This document shows positions 24,947 to 34,493 of a stretch of DNA of 64,000 nucleotides, one piece after another (position 1 is the first letter of the stretch; each line of letters opens with the position of its first letter). The position numbers were made by a program, and so were the translations under genes. The notes under the pieces are model-generated. The model made no database searches. It was not told the DNA's origin and saw only the letters and a program-made list of their open reading frames with translations. The DNA comes from DATFKA01 sp035268885 (GTDB lineage Bacteria > Bacteroidota > Bacteroidia > Chitinophagales > Saprospiraceae): contig DATFKA010000008.1 in the NCBI GenBank assembly GCA_035268885.1, positions 1-64,000 on the forward strand, read 5' to 3'.

Positions 24947-27139
24947 TTACTGATACCTCAGTAGGCGCAGGGCATTTAGTACGACCACCAAGGTGGAACC
25001 TTCGTGTCCAATGACTGCGGGTCCGATAGCGATGATCCCCATAATGGTTAGTGGAACCAGGATCGCTACCATACCGAGGCTAATGACTAAGTTTTGTTTA
25101 ATGATTTGTTTTGCTTTCCTGCTAAGACCGATGGCAAAGGGAAGATTATCCAATTTATCCGCTAATAAAGCAATATCTGCCGTTTCCAGAGCAACGTCAG
25201 AGCCAGCAGCTCCCATGGCAATGCCGACGGTGCTTTTGGCCATTGCTGGTGCGTCATTAACGCCATCTCCAACCATAGCAACGTTTCCTAGCTGTTGTTT
25301 TAAATCGATAATGGCATTTACTTTATCTTCTGGCAGTAAACTACCCAATGGATCAGTAATGCCAATTTTTTTAGCAATAGCGTCCGCTACTTTTTGGTGA
25401 TCTCCGGTGAGCATCACCATTCTTTTGATCCCCATTTTTTTTAGGGAAGCCAGGGTGGTAGCGGCTTCCGGGCGGGCGGTATCCATGGCTGCAATTAGTC
25501 CTACGTAATCCTTATCCTGGTGAATAATCATAACGGTATGGCCTTCGGCTTCGAGAGCTGACATTTTTTGGTCGAGATCCTCGGGTACATTTTTTCCGCT
25601 TAGCTCTTCAAAAAGTCTTCGGTTACCTACGTGTATGGTACTTCCCTCCCATCCTGCCTGTATGCCCCTTGCCGTTAAGGCTTTTAAATTTTCTGCTTTG
25701 GGAATAATGGTCTCTCCCAGCTCTGCTTTGCCACCTTGCACTATTGCATTTGCCAGGGGGTGATCACTCAGCGCTTCGACGGCAACGGCAATGGTGAGAA
25801 GCTGGGTTTTATTGTAGTGACCGAAGGGAATAGCGTGGGTCAGAGCGGGCCGACCTGTGGTGAGCGTTCCCGTCTTGTCGAAAGCGATGGCTTTTAATTC
25901 GCCCAGGTCTTCAAGTGGTCGTCCGCCTTTGATCAGGACACCTTGACGTGCGGCCCGGGCAATACCAGCCAATACAGCGCTTGGAGTGGAGATCGCCAGG
26001 GCACAGGGGGAGGCCGCAATCAGGACCGACATCGCCCGATAAAAGCTTTGCTCAAAAGGCTCATCGATAATCAGAAAGGCAAAAATGAGTAAAAGAACTA
26101 AAACTAAAATTAGCGGTACGTAATACTTTTCAAATTTATCCGTCAGGTGCTGAGTAGGTGATTTCTGTGTTTCAGCTTCTTTGACTAATAAGATTAGTCG
26201 GGCGAGTGTACTGTCTTTTGCTTCCTTTAATACTTTTACTTCCAGAACACCACTACCGTTAATGGTACCGGCAAATACGCGGTGTTCTGCAGGTATTTTA
26301 CTGATGTCATTTTCTTGACGCCAGTCAGGTCCGGGTAGCTTATCTGCCGGAAGGCTTTCCCCCGTAATTGGTGCCTGGTTGACAGCGCTGGACCCTTTTG
26401 TGATCAGACCGTCGGCAGCAATTTTGGAATTGGGCTTTACAAGAATGACATCCCCTATTTGTAGTGCTTTGATGGGGACTTCGCTTAGTTCCCCGTTTTT
26501 CTTAACTAAAGCCATTGGCGGACTCAAGTCGGAAAGGGCGGCAATCGATTTCCTGGCGCGCTTCATCGCATAATGCTCCAGGGCATGTCCCAGACTAAAT
26601 AAGAACAGTAAAAGCCCGCCCTCACTCCACTTACCAAGTGCCCCTGCCCCTACGGCGGCGAATAGCATCAGGAAATCTATTTCCAATTTACCCCGGAGCA
26701 AGTCTTTTCCTGCGGTAATGAAGGTGAAAAAACCTCCAAAAAAGGCCCCAATGATAAAAAGAACCGTAGGTAGGGCAGCGGAGGGGGCAAACAGTAAAGA
26801 AGTAAGTAGGCCAGCTATCCAAAAGATACCGCTGGAAATGGCAAAAAAGAGTTCGGTGTTTTCACCGAAAATAAAGGGCATAACCGAGCTGGAATCCCGA
26901 TTAGATAATTCATCGGGGGTAGGGGTATTTTCAACACGATGGATGTTTAGGCCTGATTTTTTTATGGCTTGCAGGAGGGTATCCTCGTTCGTTTGATAAT
27001 CATCCCACTTTAATTGAATGATCCCGGAAGCAGAAACAGATACTTGCCTGACTCCCTTTTCCTTACGCAAAGTACGTTCAATCCTGCGGGCTTTCCGGGA
27101 ATATTTAATTTCGTTTATTTCTATATACAGTTGGTTCAT
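24947..27139 (-). CDS. P1B-type heavy-metal ATPase, P1B-4 (CoaT-like) subgroup
   Basis: 730 aa. Inner-membrane metal exporter. The first ~70 residues resemble an HMA domain but lack the CxxC metal site. The transport motif is SPC (377-379) in place of CPC, and the last transmembrane helix has HEGST (712-716). This SPC plus HEG[GS]T pair marks P1B-4 pumps, known for Co2+, Zn2+ or Fe2+ export. Catalytic parts: TGES (259-262), the phosphorylated D421 in DKTGT and GDGVNDAPA. It is the last gene after a run of small minus-strand genes. Confidence 0.9.
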   Translation of the reverse strand: MNQLYIEINEIKYSRKARRIERTLRKEKGVRQVSVSASGIIQLKWDDYQTNEDTLLQAIKKSGLNIHRVENTPTPDELSNRDSSSVMPFIFGENTELFFAISSGIFWIAGLLTSLLFAPSAALPTVLFIIGAFFGGFFTFITAGKDLLRGKLEIDFLMLFAAVGAGALGKWSEGGLLLFLFSLGHALEHYAMKRARKSIAALSDLSPPMALVKKNGELSEVPIKALQIGDVILVKPNSKIAADGLITKGSSAVNQAPITGESLPADKLPGPDWRQENDISKIPAEHRVFAGTINGSGVLEVKVLKEAKDSTLARLILLVKEAETQKSPTQHLTDKFEKYYVPLILVLVLLLIFAFLIIDEPFEQSFYRAMSVLIAASPCALAISTPSAVLAGIARAARQGVLIKGGRPLEDLGELKAIAFDKTGTLTTGRPALTHAIPFGHYNKTQLLTIAVAVEALSDHPLANAIVQGGKAELGETIIPKAENLKALTARGIQAGWEGSTIHVGNRRLFEELSGKNVPEDLDQKMSALEAEGHTVMIIHQDKDYVGLIAAMDTARPEAATTLASLKKMGIKRMVMLTGDHQKVADAIAKKIGITDPLGSLLPEDKVNAIIDLKQQLGNVAMVGDGVNDAPAMAKSTVGIAMGAAGSDVALETADIALLADKLDNLPFAIGLSRKAKQIIKQNLVISLGMVAILVPLTIMGIIAIGPAVIGHEGSTLVVVLNALRLLRYQ

Positions 27140-27200
27140 AGCCGTTGTGTTGTAGCCGTAGCCGATTTAATAGAATAAGGCCAACTATTTAATGCTTTGA

Positions 27201-27452
27201 TCAAAAGCGATAACCAAATTTAAGAACTATATTCTGCGGCGAATCGTAAGACATTTGTTCCTCTAGCGAAAAAACAGGACTTAAACGGTAGGCGGGGTTC
27301 AGTCCCAGTTGGGGCCCGATGCCATTATCAAGAACCGGTGTCGTTACGCCAATGGTTACAGTCTTTGAGAAGGGCTTTTTTTGAGCATTAGCCAGGTACC
27401 CCAGAAATAGAAGGAGTACGCTTAACAAGCTATGCTTTATAGACATTTTCAT
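27201..27452 (-). CDS. small secreted protein, unknown
   Basis: 83 aa. A signal peptide (about 1-24, ending in LANAQ) is followed by ~60 residues with short alternating strands and a C-terminal aromatic end (LKFGYRF), typical of the last strand of an outer-membrane barrel. The length is too short for a full barrel, so it may be the shrunken remnant of one or a small periplasmic protein. It is 4 bp downstream of the amine oxidase gene. Confidence 0.5.
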   Translation of the reverse strand: MKMSIKHSLLSVLLLFLGYLANAQKKPFSKTVTIGVTTPVLDNGIGPQLGLNPAYRLSPVFSLEEQMSYDSPQNIVLKFGYRF

Positions 27453-27456
27453 AGGC

Positions 27457-28557
27457 TTATTTTATCAATTCTTTAATTGTATTTTTGGCCGAACGGGCGG
27501 CAGCGTGTACAGATACCCAGTCTTCTCCATCGGTATAGGCGCCCCCGGCGAAGTATATTTTATCGGCTACGGATTTCCCCAGGTCTCGCACGGTTCGCCA
27601 ATCGGCGTGATCACTCATATAGCCAGATTGAATAAAGGGCTCATCGTCCCAGTTTTGGGAAATATGATTTAAATAATTGGGGCTGGCCTGGTTGGAATAA
27701 ATACGGTCCAGTTCCTCTAAAATAAAGCTTTTTAAGTTATTGCCAGAGCGAGAAGTGTAATCTTGCGCCGGCCTTCCTACTACAAATAAGCCGAGGATGT
27801 TTTTAGAGGTGTTTTGCCCAAAAGAAGCATTGTAATATATTTTTTCTCCTTCCGTGGCAGGAGTAATATTAAAGGAGTATTCATTGTCATAAAATGGGCT
27901 GTAAAATTCAAAGAAGGCCTTAAAGCCTGACCAGATGATGGTATCTCGGATCGCTTCTAATTTGTAAGTGGGGAGCGCCGGATTGAATAGTATTGTATTA
28001 TCCTGTAGCATTTTAAGCGGGACGGCGATAACGACTTTATCAGCGCTACGCTTCCCGTTTTGTGTCTCCACAAGGACCTGACCACCTGAATAATCAATTG
28101 ACTGAACTACCTTATTATAAGCAATTTTCTCACTTATAGAAGGTACAATATACTCCTCAAAGAAATTATACCAGGAATAGCCAACGAATTTTCGGTCTGG
28201 ATCATCTGCAATCGTTTCGACCTTCGCTTCTACCATTGGGTCATTAATCATTTCTTTAAAGATGTCCGTCTCCGTTTCTAACCATTCTGCTCCCAGAGGT
28301 ATTGGAAAATCTGCAAAATTGCTATCGATTTTCATCCGGCCGCCGTAAGTATCGGAAGCTTCCAGTATTTCAAATTCGATACCTTGCTGTTGGAGTAGGT
28401 ACCCGGTAGATAGGCCCCCGGGACCAGCACCAATAATGATGACCTTGCCTTTAAATCCGCTGGCGCTTAGGTCTTCTTTAGTACAGGCCATGGATGAAAA
28501 GGGCGGCAGTCCAAGCCCAAGGATTCCACAAATCTTGATAAATTCTTTTCTGGTCAT
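27457..28557 (-). CDS. FAD-dependent amine oxidase family protein
   Basis: 366 aa. Monoamine-oxidase/protoporphyrinogen-oxidase-like flavoenzyme. The dinucleotide fold VIIGAGPGGLSTGYLL with the acidic E at EILEASDTYGGRM is clear, and the C-terminal FAGGAYTDGEDWVSVHAA closes the FAD site. The N-terminus MTRKEFIKICGILG...MAC resembles a secretion signal with a lipobox cysteine, so the protein is probably exported and anchored; a twin-arginine is not present. The substrate is unknown. Cotranscribed with neighbours (16 bp and 4 bp gaps). Confidence 0.8.
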   Translation of the reverse strand: MTRKEFIKICGILGLGLPPFSSMACTKEDLSASGFKGKVIIIGAGPGGLSTGYLLQQQGIEFEILEASDTYGGRMKIDSNFADFPIPLGAEWLETETDIFKEMINDPMVEAKVETIADDPDRKFVGYSWYNFFEEYIVPSISEKIAYNKVVQSIDYSGGQVLVETQNGKRSADKVVIAVPLKMLQDNTILFNPALPTYKLEAIRDTIIWSGFKAFFEFYSPFYDNEYSFNITPATEGEKIYYNASFGQNTSKNILGLFVVGRPAQDYTSRSGNNLKSFILEELDRIYSNQASPNYLNHISQNWDDEPFIQSGYMSDHADWRTVRDLGKSVADKIYFAGGAYTDGEDWVSVHAAARSAKNTIKELIK

Positions 28558-28573
28558 TTTTTTAGTTCAAATC

Positions 28574-29104
28574 CTATTCTACCCGCTTAATCTTTAGTTT
28601 AAATTTACCTCCTGCCCGTCCCTGAGCCCCCACCACTCCAATTACCACCTGATAAGGGTTGCGAATGGCCAGTATATCTTTCACGATTCGTCGATGATCC
28701 TGTGTACGCCCCCTTATTTTCCGGTCTTGTTTATGGTCGGCTTCACAGCGTACGCAGCTGCTGAGATTTGGGACTGTGTTATTTTTGCTGACCTGGCCAA
28801 CTTCGTAAGCGTAGAGGCTAAAATCAGCGTCCACATCGTCGGGGATGAGCTCGATTTCTACTTCCGTATAGCTGGGCAGATCGAAGTAGTACAGGACGTG
28901 ATAGCCGGTGAAATGTTCTTTCTGTGTCTCTGGGAAGCAGGCGTTGGAGCTACTCCAGGCCCAGGAGAGGTCTGTCATCGGTGCTCCCTCCGCAAGATTT
29001 CCGCTGATTTTGGTCTCCTCTCCACTCAGTTCAATGTAAGTAGGTGTGTTGGTAGTCATGGTGCTGCTCATTAGGGTGAATAGAAAAATGAATAAACGGG
29101 TCAT
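28574..29104 (-). CDS. secreted beta-sandwich protein, unknown
   Basis: 176 aa. After a signal peptide, the region with FTGYHVLYYFDLPSYTEVEIELIPDDVDADFSLYAYE reads like the bacterial pre-peptidase C-terminal (PPC) fold. A CVRC pair and a basic segment (RKIRGRTQDHRRIV) follow. No catalytic motif is seen. It heads a minus-strand group of short-spaced genes with the amine oxidase. Confidence 0.6.
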   Translation of the reverse strand: MTRLFIFLFTLMSSTMTTNTPTYIELSGEETKISGNLAEGAPMTDLSWAWSSSNACFPETQKEHFTGYHVLYYFDLPSYTEVEIELIPDDVDADFSLYAYEVGQVSKNNTVPNLSSCVRCEADHKQDRKIRGRTQDHRRIVKDILAIRNPYQVVIGVVGAQGRAGGKFKLKIKRVE

Positions 29105-29487
29105 GGTTATGGATTTTGGATTGCTCTAAGGTACGAAATGATCTATCAAAAGCATCAAAGTTCGCCTTGCTGATCAGGTAGGCGTCCATTCGGATACGAT
29201 AGGCTCAACTGTCCCGATATTTGCGTCGGGGGGCTACGCCGAACAGGGTAAAGTCTTTCCGCAAGGAATTGGCAAATGGCAAACTGCCCAGGAGGATCAG
29301 TTCAAATGTCTGATCCAATGCATCCGAAAGCTGCGGGAGTTGCATAGGTGTAGGCTATTGATAGGATTATTTCCTACGTAATTTTAGGCAGACATGGAAG
29401 CGTAGATTTCACTTAGGCGATCTACAGCCATCCATCTTCCAACACTCGCATCATACTCCCACGCCCATCACCCCCTGACCACCTATT
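29105..29487. other. 383-bp gap with a possible 46-codon frame
   Basis: No recognised gene. On the minus strand, a 46-codon frame runs 29345-29205 from ATG (MQLPQLSDALDQTFELILL...). Its smooth amino-acid composition suggests it is either a small protein or a fragment of a lost gene. Nothing else stands out. Confidence 0.3.
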
Positions 29488-30894
29488 TCACCCTTCCGGC
29501 GAAAACATCCACAGGGTTTCAATGTGTTGCCCCCAGCAGTAGCTTTTTTCAAACTTTGGGATGGTCAGTTGGCAGCTGCTGGTCAGGTCAAAGTCGAAGG
29601 TCTCGAAATAGCAGCGTAGATTATCCATGTAGATGACTTTGCCGTTGGTATTGTCGGCCAGGCAGATGTATTCCGAGAAGGCACTGGTATTGTTGAGGGA
29701 GGAATTCAGAAAGGTGAGCACATTTACGGTAATGCCCCGTTGGGCCAGCTCTTCGGCAAAAGCGCAGATATCAAGGCCACTTTCCCGACAGGTATTTGCT
29801 CCATCGCTGATCAAAAAGATGCTTTTTTTACTTTGGGTAGAATCGCTGAAGAGTTCGGGGCTACTCAGTAGGCGCGTCAACAGGGGGGTAGTGCCATCCG
29901 GGATCAGGAAGCGCAGATCGGTATCCAGTTCTTTTTTGTCGATGGTGCCGCTGGGTTTCCATTTAGCGGGTGCATCGGGGCAATCGCCACCGATAGTACC
30001 AATCCCCAGCTGAATATGCTCCGGTAGTTCCGCTACAATTTTCCGGCTCAGGGTCTTCATCACACCGAAGCGATCATCGGCCATACAGAGTACCTGTTCA
30101 GCAACCATTGAACCCGAGACGTCCACCATAAAGACCAATTCCTGGTATTGATCCAGCTCCAATGTGCGCCGAATGTGTTCATCCATATACAAGAAAGTGG
30201 GTTGATCGGTCTGGGCGCGCTGTTTGGCTTCACTGGAAGGTGGATTAAATTCGAGGCTTAAGCCGAGGGTGTCGCTGAGCATTTTATAATTGTAGTAGGC
30301 CGTTCCGTTGTCGGGGTCTTGTTCGAGGGCTTTTTGGAAGAAAAGGTGGGCGGCCTCCAGGTCGTGCTCTCGTAAGTGCAGGTGAGCCGGGGTGTCACTG
30401 GTTTCATGCTGATTTTTGGATTGATTGAGTAATTGAAGATAACCCAGGTTGTTGAGCATGATGCTTTTCAGATCGGTGCTATCGGGTAAACTGGTCAAAG
30501 CCGATTGTATTTGCCGAAAGGCGGCATCATAATCCTGATTATAAGCGTAGACCATGCCCGCCATAAAATCACCAATTGCTTGCTTGTAGTAATAGTCTTC
30601 CATCCCCCTTTTGAGAAGACGGTTGGCCTGCTGAATCACTTCCAGGCCGTTCTGGGGATTACCCAGTCGTCCTTCGCTCAAGCCATAGGCCAGGGCAAAA
30701 TAAAAGTTGTCGGGAAGAATTTGGTAGGCTCTTTTAAATTTTTGGTTCGCTCGTTTTATGTGGCCTTCCGTATAGAGTAGGGAGCCTTCATAATGTTCTT
30801 TATAAGCTTTTTTCCGGTTAGGTCCGGCCGAAAAAAGAAATACCAGGGAGCTGCTCAGGACGAGCCAAAAAATGCCAGATTTTAGTAATGCCAT
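29488..30894 (-). CDS. TPR and von Willebrand factor A domain protein
   Basis: 468 aa. An N-terminal hydrophobic segment (about 7-25) acts as signal or anchor. Residues ~30-215 form tetratricopeptide-like helices (YTEGHIKRANQKFKRAYQIL, GLEVIQQANRLL, AAHLFFQKALEQDPDNGTAYYN). A VWA domain (about 245-430) has the MIDAS motif DVSGS and the later STQSKKSIFLISDGANTC. Probably a periplasmic or surface metal-dependent adhesion/assembly protein; partners unknown. It follows the small OmpA-domain gene by 64 bp. Confidence 0.82.
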   Translation of the reverse strand: MALLKSGIFWLVLSSSLVFLFSAGPNRKKAYKEHYEGSLLYTEGHIKRANQKFKRAYQILPDNFYFALAYGLSEGRLGNPQNGLEVIQQANRLLKRGMEDYYYKQAIGDFMAGMVYAYNQDYDAAFRQIQSALTSLPDSTDLKSIMLNNLGYLQLLNQSKNQHETSDTPAHLHLREHDLEAAHLFFQKALEQDPDNGTAYYNYKMLSDTLGLSLEFNPPSSEAKQRAQTDQPTFLYMDEHIRRTLELDQYQELVFMVDVSGSMVAEQVLCMADDRFGVMKTLSRKIVAELPEHIQLGIGTIGGDCPDAPAKWKPSGTIDKKELDTDLRFLIPDGTTPLLTRLLSSPELFSDSTQSKKSIFLISDGANTCRESGLDICAFAEELAQRGITVNVLTFLNSSLNNTSAFSEYICLADNTNGKVIYMDNLRCYFETFDFDLTSSCQLTIPKFEKSYCWGQHIETLWMFSPEG

Positions 30895-30958
30895 AGTCTT
30901 GTTTGGGCAAATAATTGGAGTATAAGTACAAAGGTCGTCATTTTTTGCGGAAACGCCA

Positions 30959-31381
30959 TTACATAATAACGGGGCGGATAATTACGTCGACCCGCCGGTT
31001 TTTTAATTTTCCTTCCCAGGTGGAGTTGTCGTAGACCGGATTTAACTCTCCAAACTCTTCAATCGAGATCTGCTCTGGCTTGATAATTTCCTTTTTAAGT
31101 AATTCCGCGATGGCCGATTGGCAGCGCATTTCCGAGAGCCATTGATTGTATTCCACCCCGCCAATATCATCGGTATAGCCGTGTACGCTAATCTCGTGTT
31201 GGTCGAGATCCGGGATTTCGTCTAACCATTCTGAGAGACCTTGCTTTTGGTCGGGGGTGACGTAGTAACTCCCTCCGCCGTAATAAATACTGAAGATGTA
31301 ATAAGCGGGCCGTTCGCTTTGCTGCGCAAAGGAAGTGAGGGTAGCGCAGGCCAGGGCAAGGAGAATAGTTAAACGTTTCAT
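30959..31381 (-). CDS. small OmpA-family (peptidoglycan-binding) protein
   Basis: 140 aa with a signal peptide (ending in TSFAQ). The remainder is a bare OmpA/MotB C-terminal domain: ISVHGYTDDIGGVEYNQWLS, then RRVDVIIRP. It should bind peptidoglycan via the conserved Asp and Arg. There is no barrel or lipobox. Confidence 0.8.
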   Translation of the reverse strand: MKRLTILLALACATLTSFAQQSERPAYYIFSIYYGGGSYYVTPDQKQGLSEWLDEIPDLDQHEISVHGYTDDIGGVEYNQWLSEMRCQSAIAELLKKEIIKPEQISIEEFGELNPVYDNSTWEGKLKNRRVDVIIRPVIM

Positions 31382-31442
31382 AGCCAGGTTTTTGTCGATG
31401 ATTATAATATAAACAATTCCGGGCAGAAATGTTGAGAATAAA

Positions 31443-32144
31443 TTACAGGGTAGACAGGGAGAGATTAAGTTTTCCTAAGATCAGCATGATTTGCAGGGCG
31501 ACGAAGGGAGAAACGAAGCCCACAAAATAACCGCCGTAGAGTTCGCTCAGCTCGTGCTTTTGCAAGTAAAGTCTACTGGTGCCCAATAGGCCGGCAATGA
31601 GTAAGAGGGCCAAAAGTAAATAAAGTAGGCTGGCCTGCAGGTAGCGCCCCTGTGCAATGGGAATAACCAGCGTATTATAATTTTGCGTAAGCATGGTAAT
31701 AATGATCATCGCCAGCAAGGCACTAATCCCGACGGCGTGAATACTGATCTTGGAAAAGATGTTGATCAGGAAGGCCAGGAAAAGAGCAATAGTTACGCCC
31801 AGCATAAAAGCCGTGTAAAGGGAGGGGACAAGTGCGCTCCCCCAAAAGTTTCGCAATAGCCATAAATAGAAAATACCCGTAATGATATAGGGGCCAGTGC
31901 GATCCATCTTATCCTCCAGACGCAGTGATTTGACCATACCCAGAAAGTAAAGCATGAGAATAGCCATGGCCGGGATGAAGAAGGTCGATAGGAAGATACG
32001 GAGGATGAGTAGCGTGCTCTGGGTCGATTGGATACTATTGGCGCCAAAGGAAAAAGGATCAACGGCAATCAATACGATCAGTCCATAGGTTAGCACTAAT
32101 AATGGGTGGAAAAGATAGGAAAGTAAGCGAGCGGCTATTTTCAT
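31443..32144 (-). CDS. polytopic membrane protein, unknown
   Basis: 233 aa with about six or seven hydrophobic helices. The start MKIAARLLSYLFHPLLVLTYG and the cytosolic loop RLEDKMDRTGPY recall a conserved Bacteroidota membrane protein group related to PAP2-like phosphatases, but the phosphatase triad (KxxxxxxRP, PSGH, SRxxxxxHxxxD) is absent. Function unassigned. Confidence 0.6.
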   Translation of the reverse strand: MKIAARLLSYLFHPLLVLTYGLIVLIAVDPFSFGANSIQSTQSTLLILRIFLSTFFIPAMAILMLYFLGMVKSLRLEDKMDRTGPYIITGIFYLWLLRNFWGSALVPSLYTAFMLGVTIALFLAFLINIFSKISIHAVGISALLAMIIITMLTQNYNTLVIPIAQGRYLQASLLYLLLALLLIAGLLGTSRLYLQKHELSELYGGYFVGFVSPFVALQIMLILGKLNLSLSTL

Positions 32145-32240
32145 TATTCCTTATTTCTTGACTGCAAAGATAATCACTTCCTAATAATATACTCGTCTCG
32201 CATAATTTTTGCTATTTTGGAAACGCAGAAAGTCTACTTT

Positions 32241-33653
32241 ATGAATCTTGTTGAGCTTCTGGATTATACGGTTTTTCGGATAGGTGCCTACGAGGTAAGC
32301 AGCGCTATCCTACTATTGGCCCTGTTTTCTCTGTTAGGCGTATTGCTGGTTAGGCGTATTGTGGTGGCTCGGCTGTTGCCAAAACTCCTGAAAAATCAGG
32401 ACGTAAGCAAGTCTGCACTCAGTCGACTGAAGCGCAGTCTTGATTTTACGCTCTTTTTATTACTACTGATTGCCCTGTGGTATAGTTCGGGCATTGATTT
32501 TAATTTTAAAACGCTGGGCTTTGAAGATATCTTGTCCGCTGCGGCGGAGGGAGAGGAGGAGGCCTCCGGCCAGTCTTATATCTCTCTAACCGTTCGCACC
32601 CTATTGCTTTCCTTTTTCACCTGGCAGCTGGCGCAGTTTATTTTACGCCTGTTTGACACGGTGGCTTTTGAGCGATACCTGGTCAGCGAGGGGCGTGATC
32701 TGGTACGTCGTCCGGTTCCTGAAAAGCAAAAAGAAGAAGATCAGCAACGGGCGCGTCGAAGCTTCCGTTCCTTTATAAAGACCTTAGCCATCTTGCTGAT
32801 TATTACTATTCTGGACGTTGATTTTAAGTTGTTGGCCTTTAGCGTAAATGATAATAACTTTACGATACGGGTATCGAACATTATCTCGGCCATTTTGATT
32901 GTTTTATTGGCCCGGCTGATCATCTGGCTGACCGTCCGGCTATTTTTATCGCGTGTTTACAACAGCCAGAAAGTAGATCCGGGCTCTCAATTTGCGATCA
33001 ATCAATTATTTCAGTACGTTGTTTATTTTATTGCTCTTTTGTTGGTGTTGAACGTGATCGGAGCTAATCCTACCGTGCTGGCCGGTAGTGCGGCTGCGCT
33101 GTTGTTGGGGGTTGGATTAGGTTTGCAGCAGACCTTTAATGATTTTTTTTCAGGTATATTACTTTTATTCGAGCGATCGGTGGAGGTGGGCGACGTGGTA
33201 GAAGTAGGCGGACTGGTCGGCACCGTCCGACGAATTGGCCTGCGCACCTCCCAGGTACAGACTCTGGACAACCTGACCGTTATTGTGCCCAACAGTAAAT
33301 TAGTGACCAATTCCGTCACCAACTGGAGTCATACGGATTACCTGGCGCGGTTTTCGGTTTCGGTAGGCGTCGCTTACGGATCGGATACCCGGCGGGTAGA
33401 GCAGCTTTTATTACAAGTGGCCAAAGAACACGATAAAATTATGAATTTTCCCACGCCCTTCATTCGATTTAAGAATTTTGGAAATTCCTCCCTGGATTTC
33501 GAATTGTTTTTTTGGTCTTCGGAGCTCATTCCGATTGAAAATATCATGAGTGATCTGCGATTTGCGATCGATAAAATTTTTCGGGAGAACGGCGTGGAGA
33601 TTCCTTTCCCGCAAAGGGACCTGTGGATTAAAAACCCCAGAGACCTTAAATAA
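32241..33653 (+). CDS. mechanosensitive ion channel (MscS family, long form)
   Basis: 470 aa. About five transmembrane segments precede the MscS pore and beta domain (LAGSAAALLLGVGLGLQQTFNDFFSG, ERSVEVGDVVEVGGLVGTV, TVIVPNSKLVTNSVTNWS). The cytoplasmic charged loop around residues 165-175 (PEKQKEEDQQRARR) is notable. ATG 32241 is chosen over TTG 32217, which adds eight residues. The second MscS homologue in the window, unlike the short one at 22550. Confidence 0.9.
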   Translation: MNLVELLDYTVFRIGAYEVSSAILLLALFSLLGVLLVRRIVVARLLPKLLKNQDVSKSALSRLKRSLDFTLFLLLLIALWYSSGIDFNFKTLGFEDILSAAAEGEEEASGQSYISLTVRTLLLSFFTWQLAQFILRLFDTVAFERYLVSEGRDLVRRPVPEKQKEEDQQRARRSFRSFIKTLAILLIITILDVDFKLLAFSVNDNNFTIRVSNIISAILIVLLARLIIWLTVRLFLSRVYNSQKVDPGSQFAINQLFQYVVYFIALLLVLNVIGANPTVLAGSAAALLLGVGLGLQQTFNDFFSGILLLFERSVEVGDVVEVGGLVGTVRRIGLRTSQVQTLDNLTVIVPNSKLVTNSVTNWSHTDYLARFSVSVGVAYGSDTRRVEQLLLQVAKEHDKIMNFPTPFIRFKNFGNSSLDFELFFWSSELIPIENIMSDLRFAIDKIFRENGVEIPFPQRDLWIKNPRDLK

Positions 33654-33795
33654 TCCACCAAATAATTTAACAAATGCCTTTTGTGGCGTTAAACTTTGGT
33701 TAAACGCCGGGTATTGCGGTGTACTTTACCGTAAATTTAGGCGTTGTACAAGCGAAGGTTAAGAAATCATTACATAACAATAATTGTTTATCACC

Positions 33796-34302
33796 ATGAA
33801 GAAACTTTTCTTATCAATTGCTATTTCATTAGCTACGATATTTACGCTGTCTGCCCAACGTATTGCCTACGTGGATGTGAACCGCATTTTGGAGAGTATT
33901 GACGAATATACCGAGGCACAGCGCGAGCTTGACCAGTTGGCAGGCCGCTGGCGGGAGGAGATCGCAAAAGAATACGATCAGATCAAAAGTATGTATAACC
34001 GTTATCAGGCCGAGCAGGTATTGCTCTCGGACGAGGCGCGACGTCAGAAAGAAGACGAAATTCTGGCCAAGGAAAAAAGCGTACGCGAATTACAAAAAGC
34101 TCGTTTTGGTCCGGAAGGAGCCCTGTTTAAGCGTCGCCAAGAATTGGTGCGTCCCATCCAGGATCGCGTTTTTTCGGCCATTGAGGAGTACGCCGACGAT
34201 CGAGGCTACGATTTTATATTTGATCAATCGGGGGCTGCGGGGATGATATTTGCGAATCCGCAGTACGACAAAACCGATGACATCGTCGCTAAATTAAAAT
34301 AA
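33796..34302 (+). CDS. OmpH/Skp-family periplasmic chaperone
   Basis: 168 aa. Signal peptide (ending in TLSAQ), then RIAYVDVNRILESIDEYTEAQRELDQ and a long coiled-coil tentacle region, ending in GYDFIFDQSGAAGMIFA. It carries unfolded outer-membrane proteins across the periplasm as a trimer. The ATG at 33796 gives a clean signal peptide; TTG 33784 is less likely. Tandem paralogue of the next gene. Confidence 0.88.
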   Translation: MKKLFLSIAISLATIFTLSAQRIAYVDVNRILESIDEYTEAQRELDQLAGRWREEIAKEYDQIKSMYNRYQAEQVLLSDEARRQKEDEILAKEKSVRELQKARFGPEGALFKRRQELVRPIQDRVFSAIEEYADDRGYDFIFDQSGAAGMIFANPQYDKTDDIVAKLK

Positions 34303-34310
34303 AAAGTGAG

Positions 34311-34328
34311 GCCCGATCCGGGCTTTTC
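34311..34328 (+). terminator. intrinsic terminator after the first ompH-like gene
   Basis: GCCCG-ATC-CGGGC followed by TTTTCT, 8 bp after the stop. It is short but GC-rich, so it may only attenuate transcription into the second paralogue. Confidence 0.6.
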
Positions 34329-34426
34329 TATACACTATTTGCCTAACATACCTATCGCGAAGAAGGGGGATAAGTACATTATCTGTAGTTTATCCGCTGA
34401 AAAATTAAATTATTAAGAGAAAACTT

Positions 34427-34434
34427 TATTTTTG
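34427..34434 (+). promoter_or_regulatory. candidate Bacteroidota -7 element
   Basis: TATTTTTG fits TAnnTTTG, 60 bp upstream of the second ompH-like start. No good -33 TTTG partner is seen. Confidence 0.35.
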
Positions 34435-34493
34435 CGGCAGTTAAGGCGGTTGGTAATCAGCTATTCCGTTTTAATTGGAAAAAAATCAAACAA

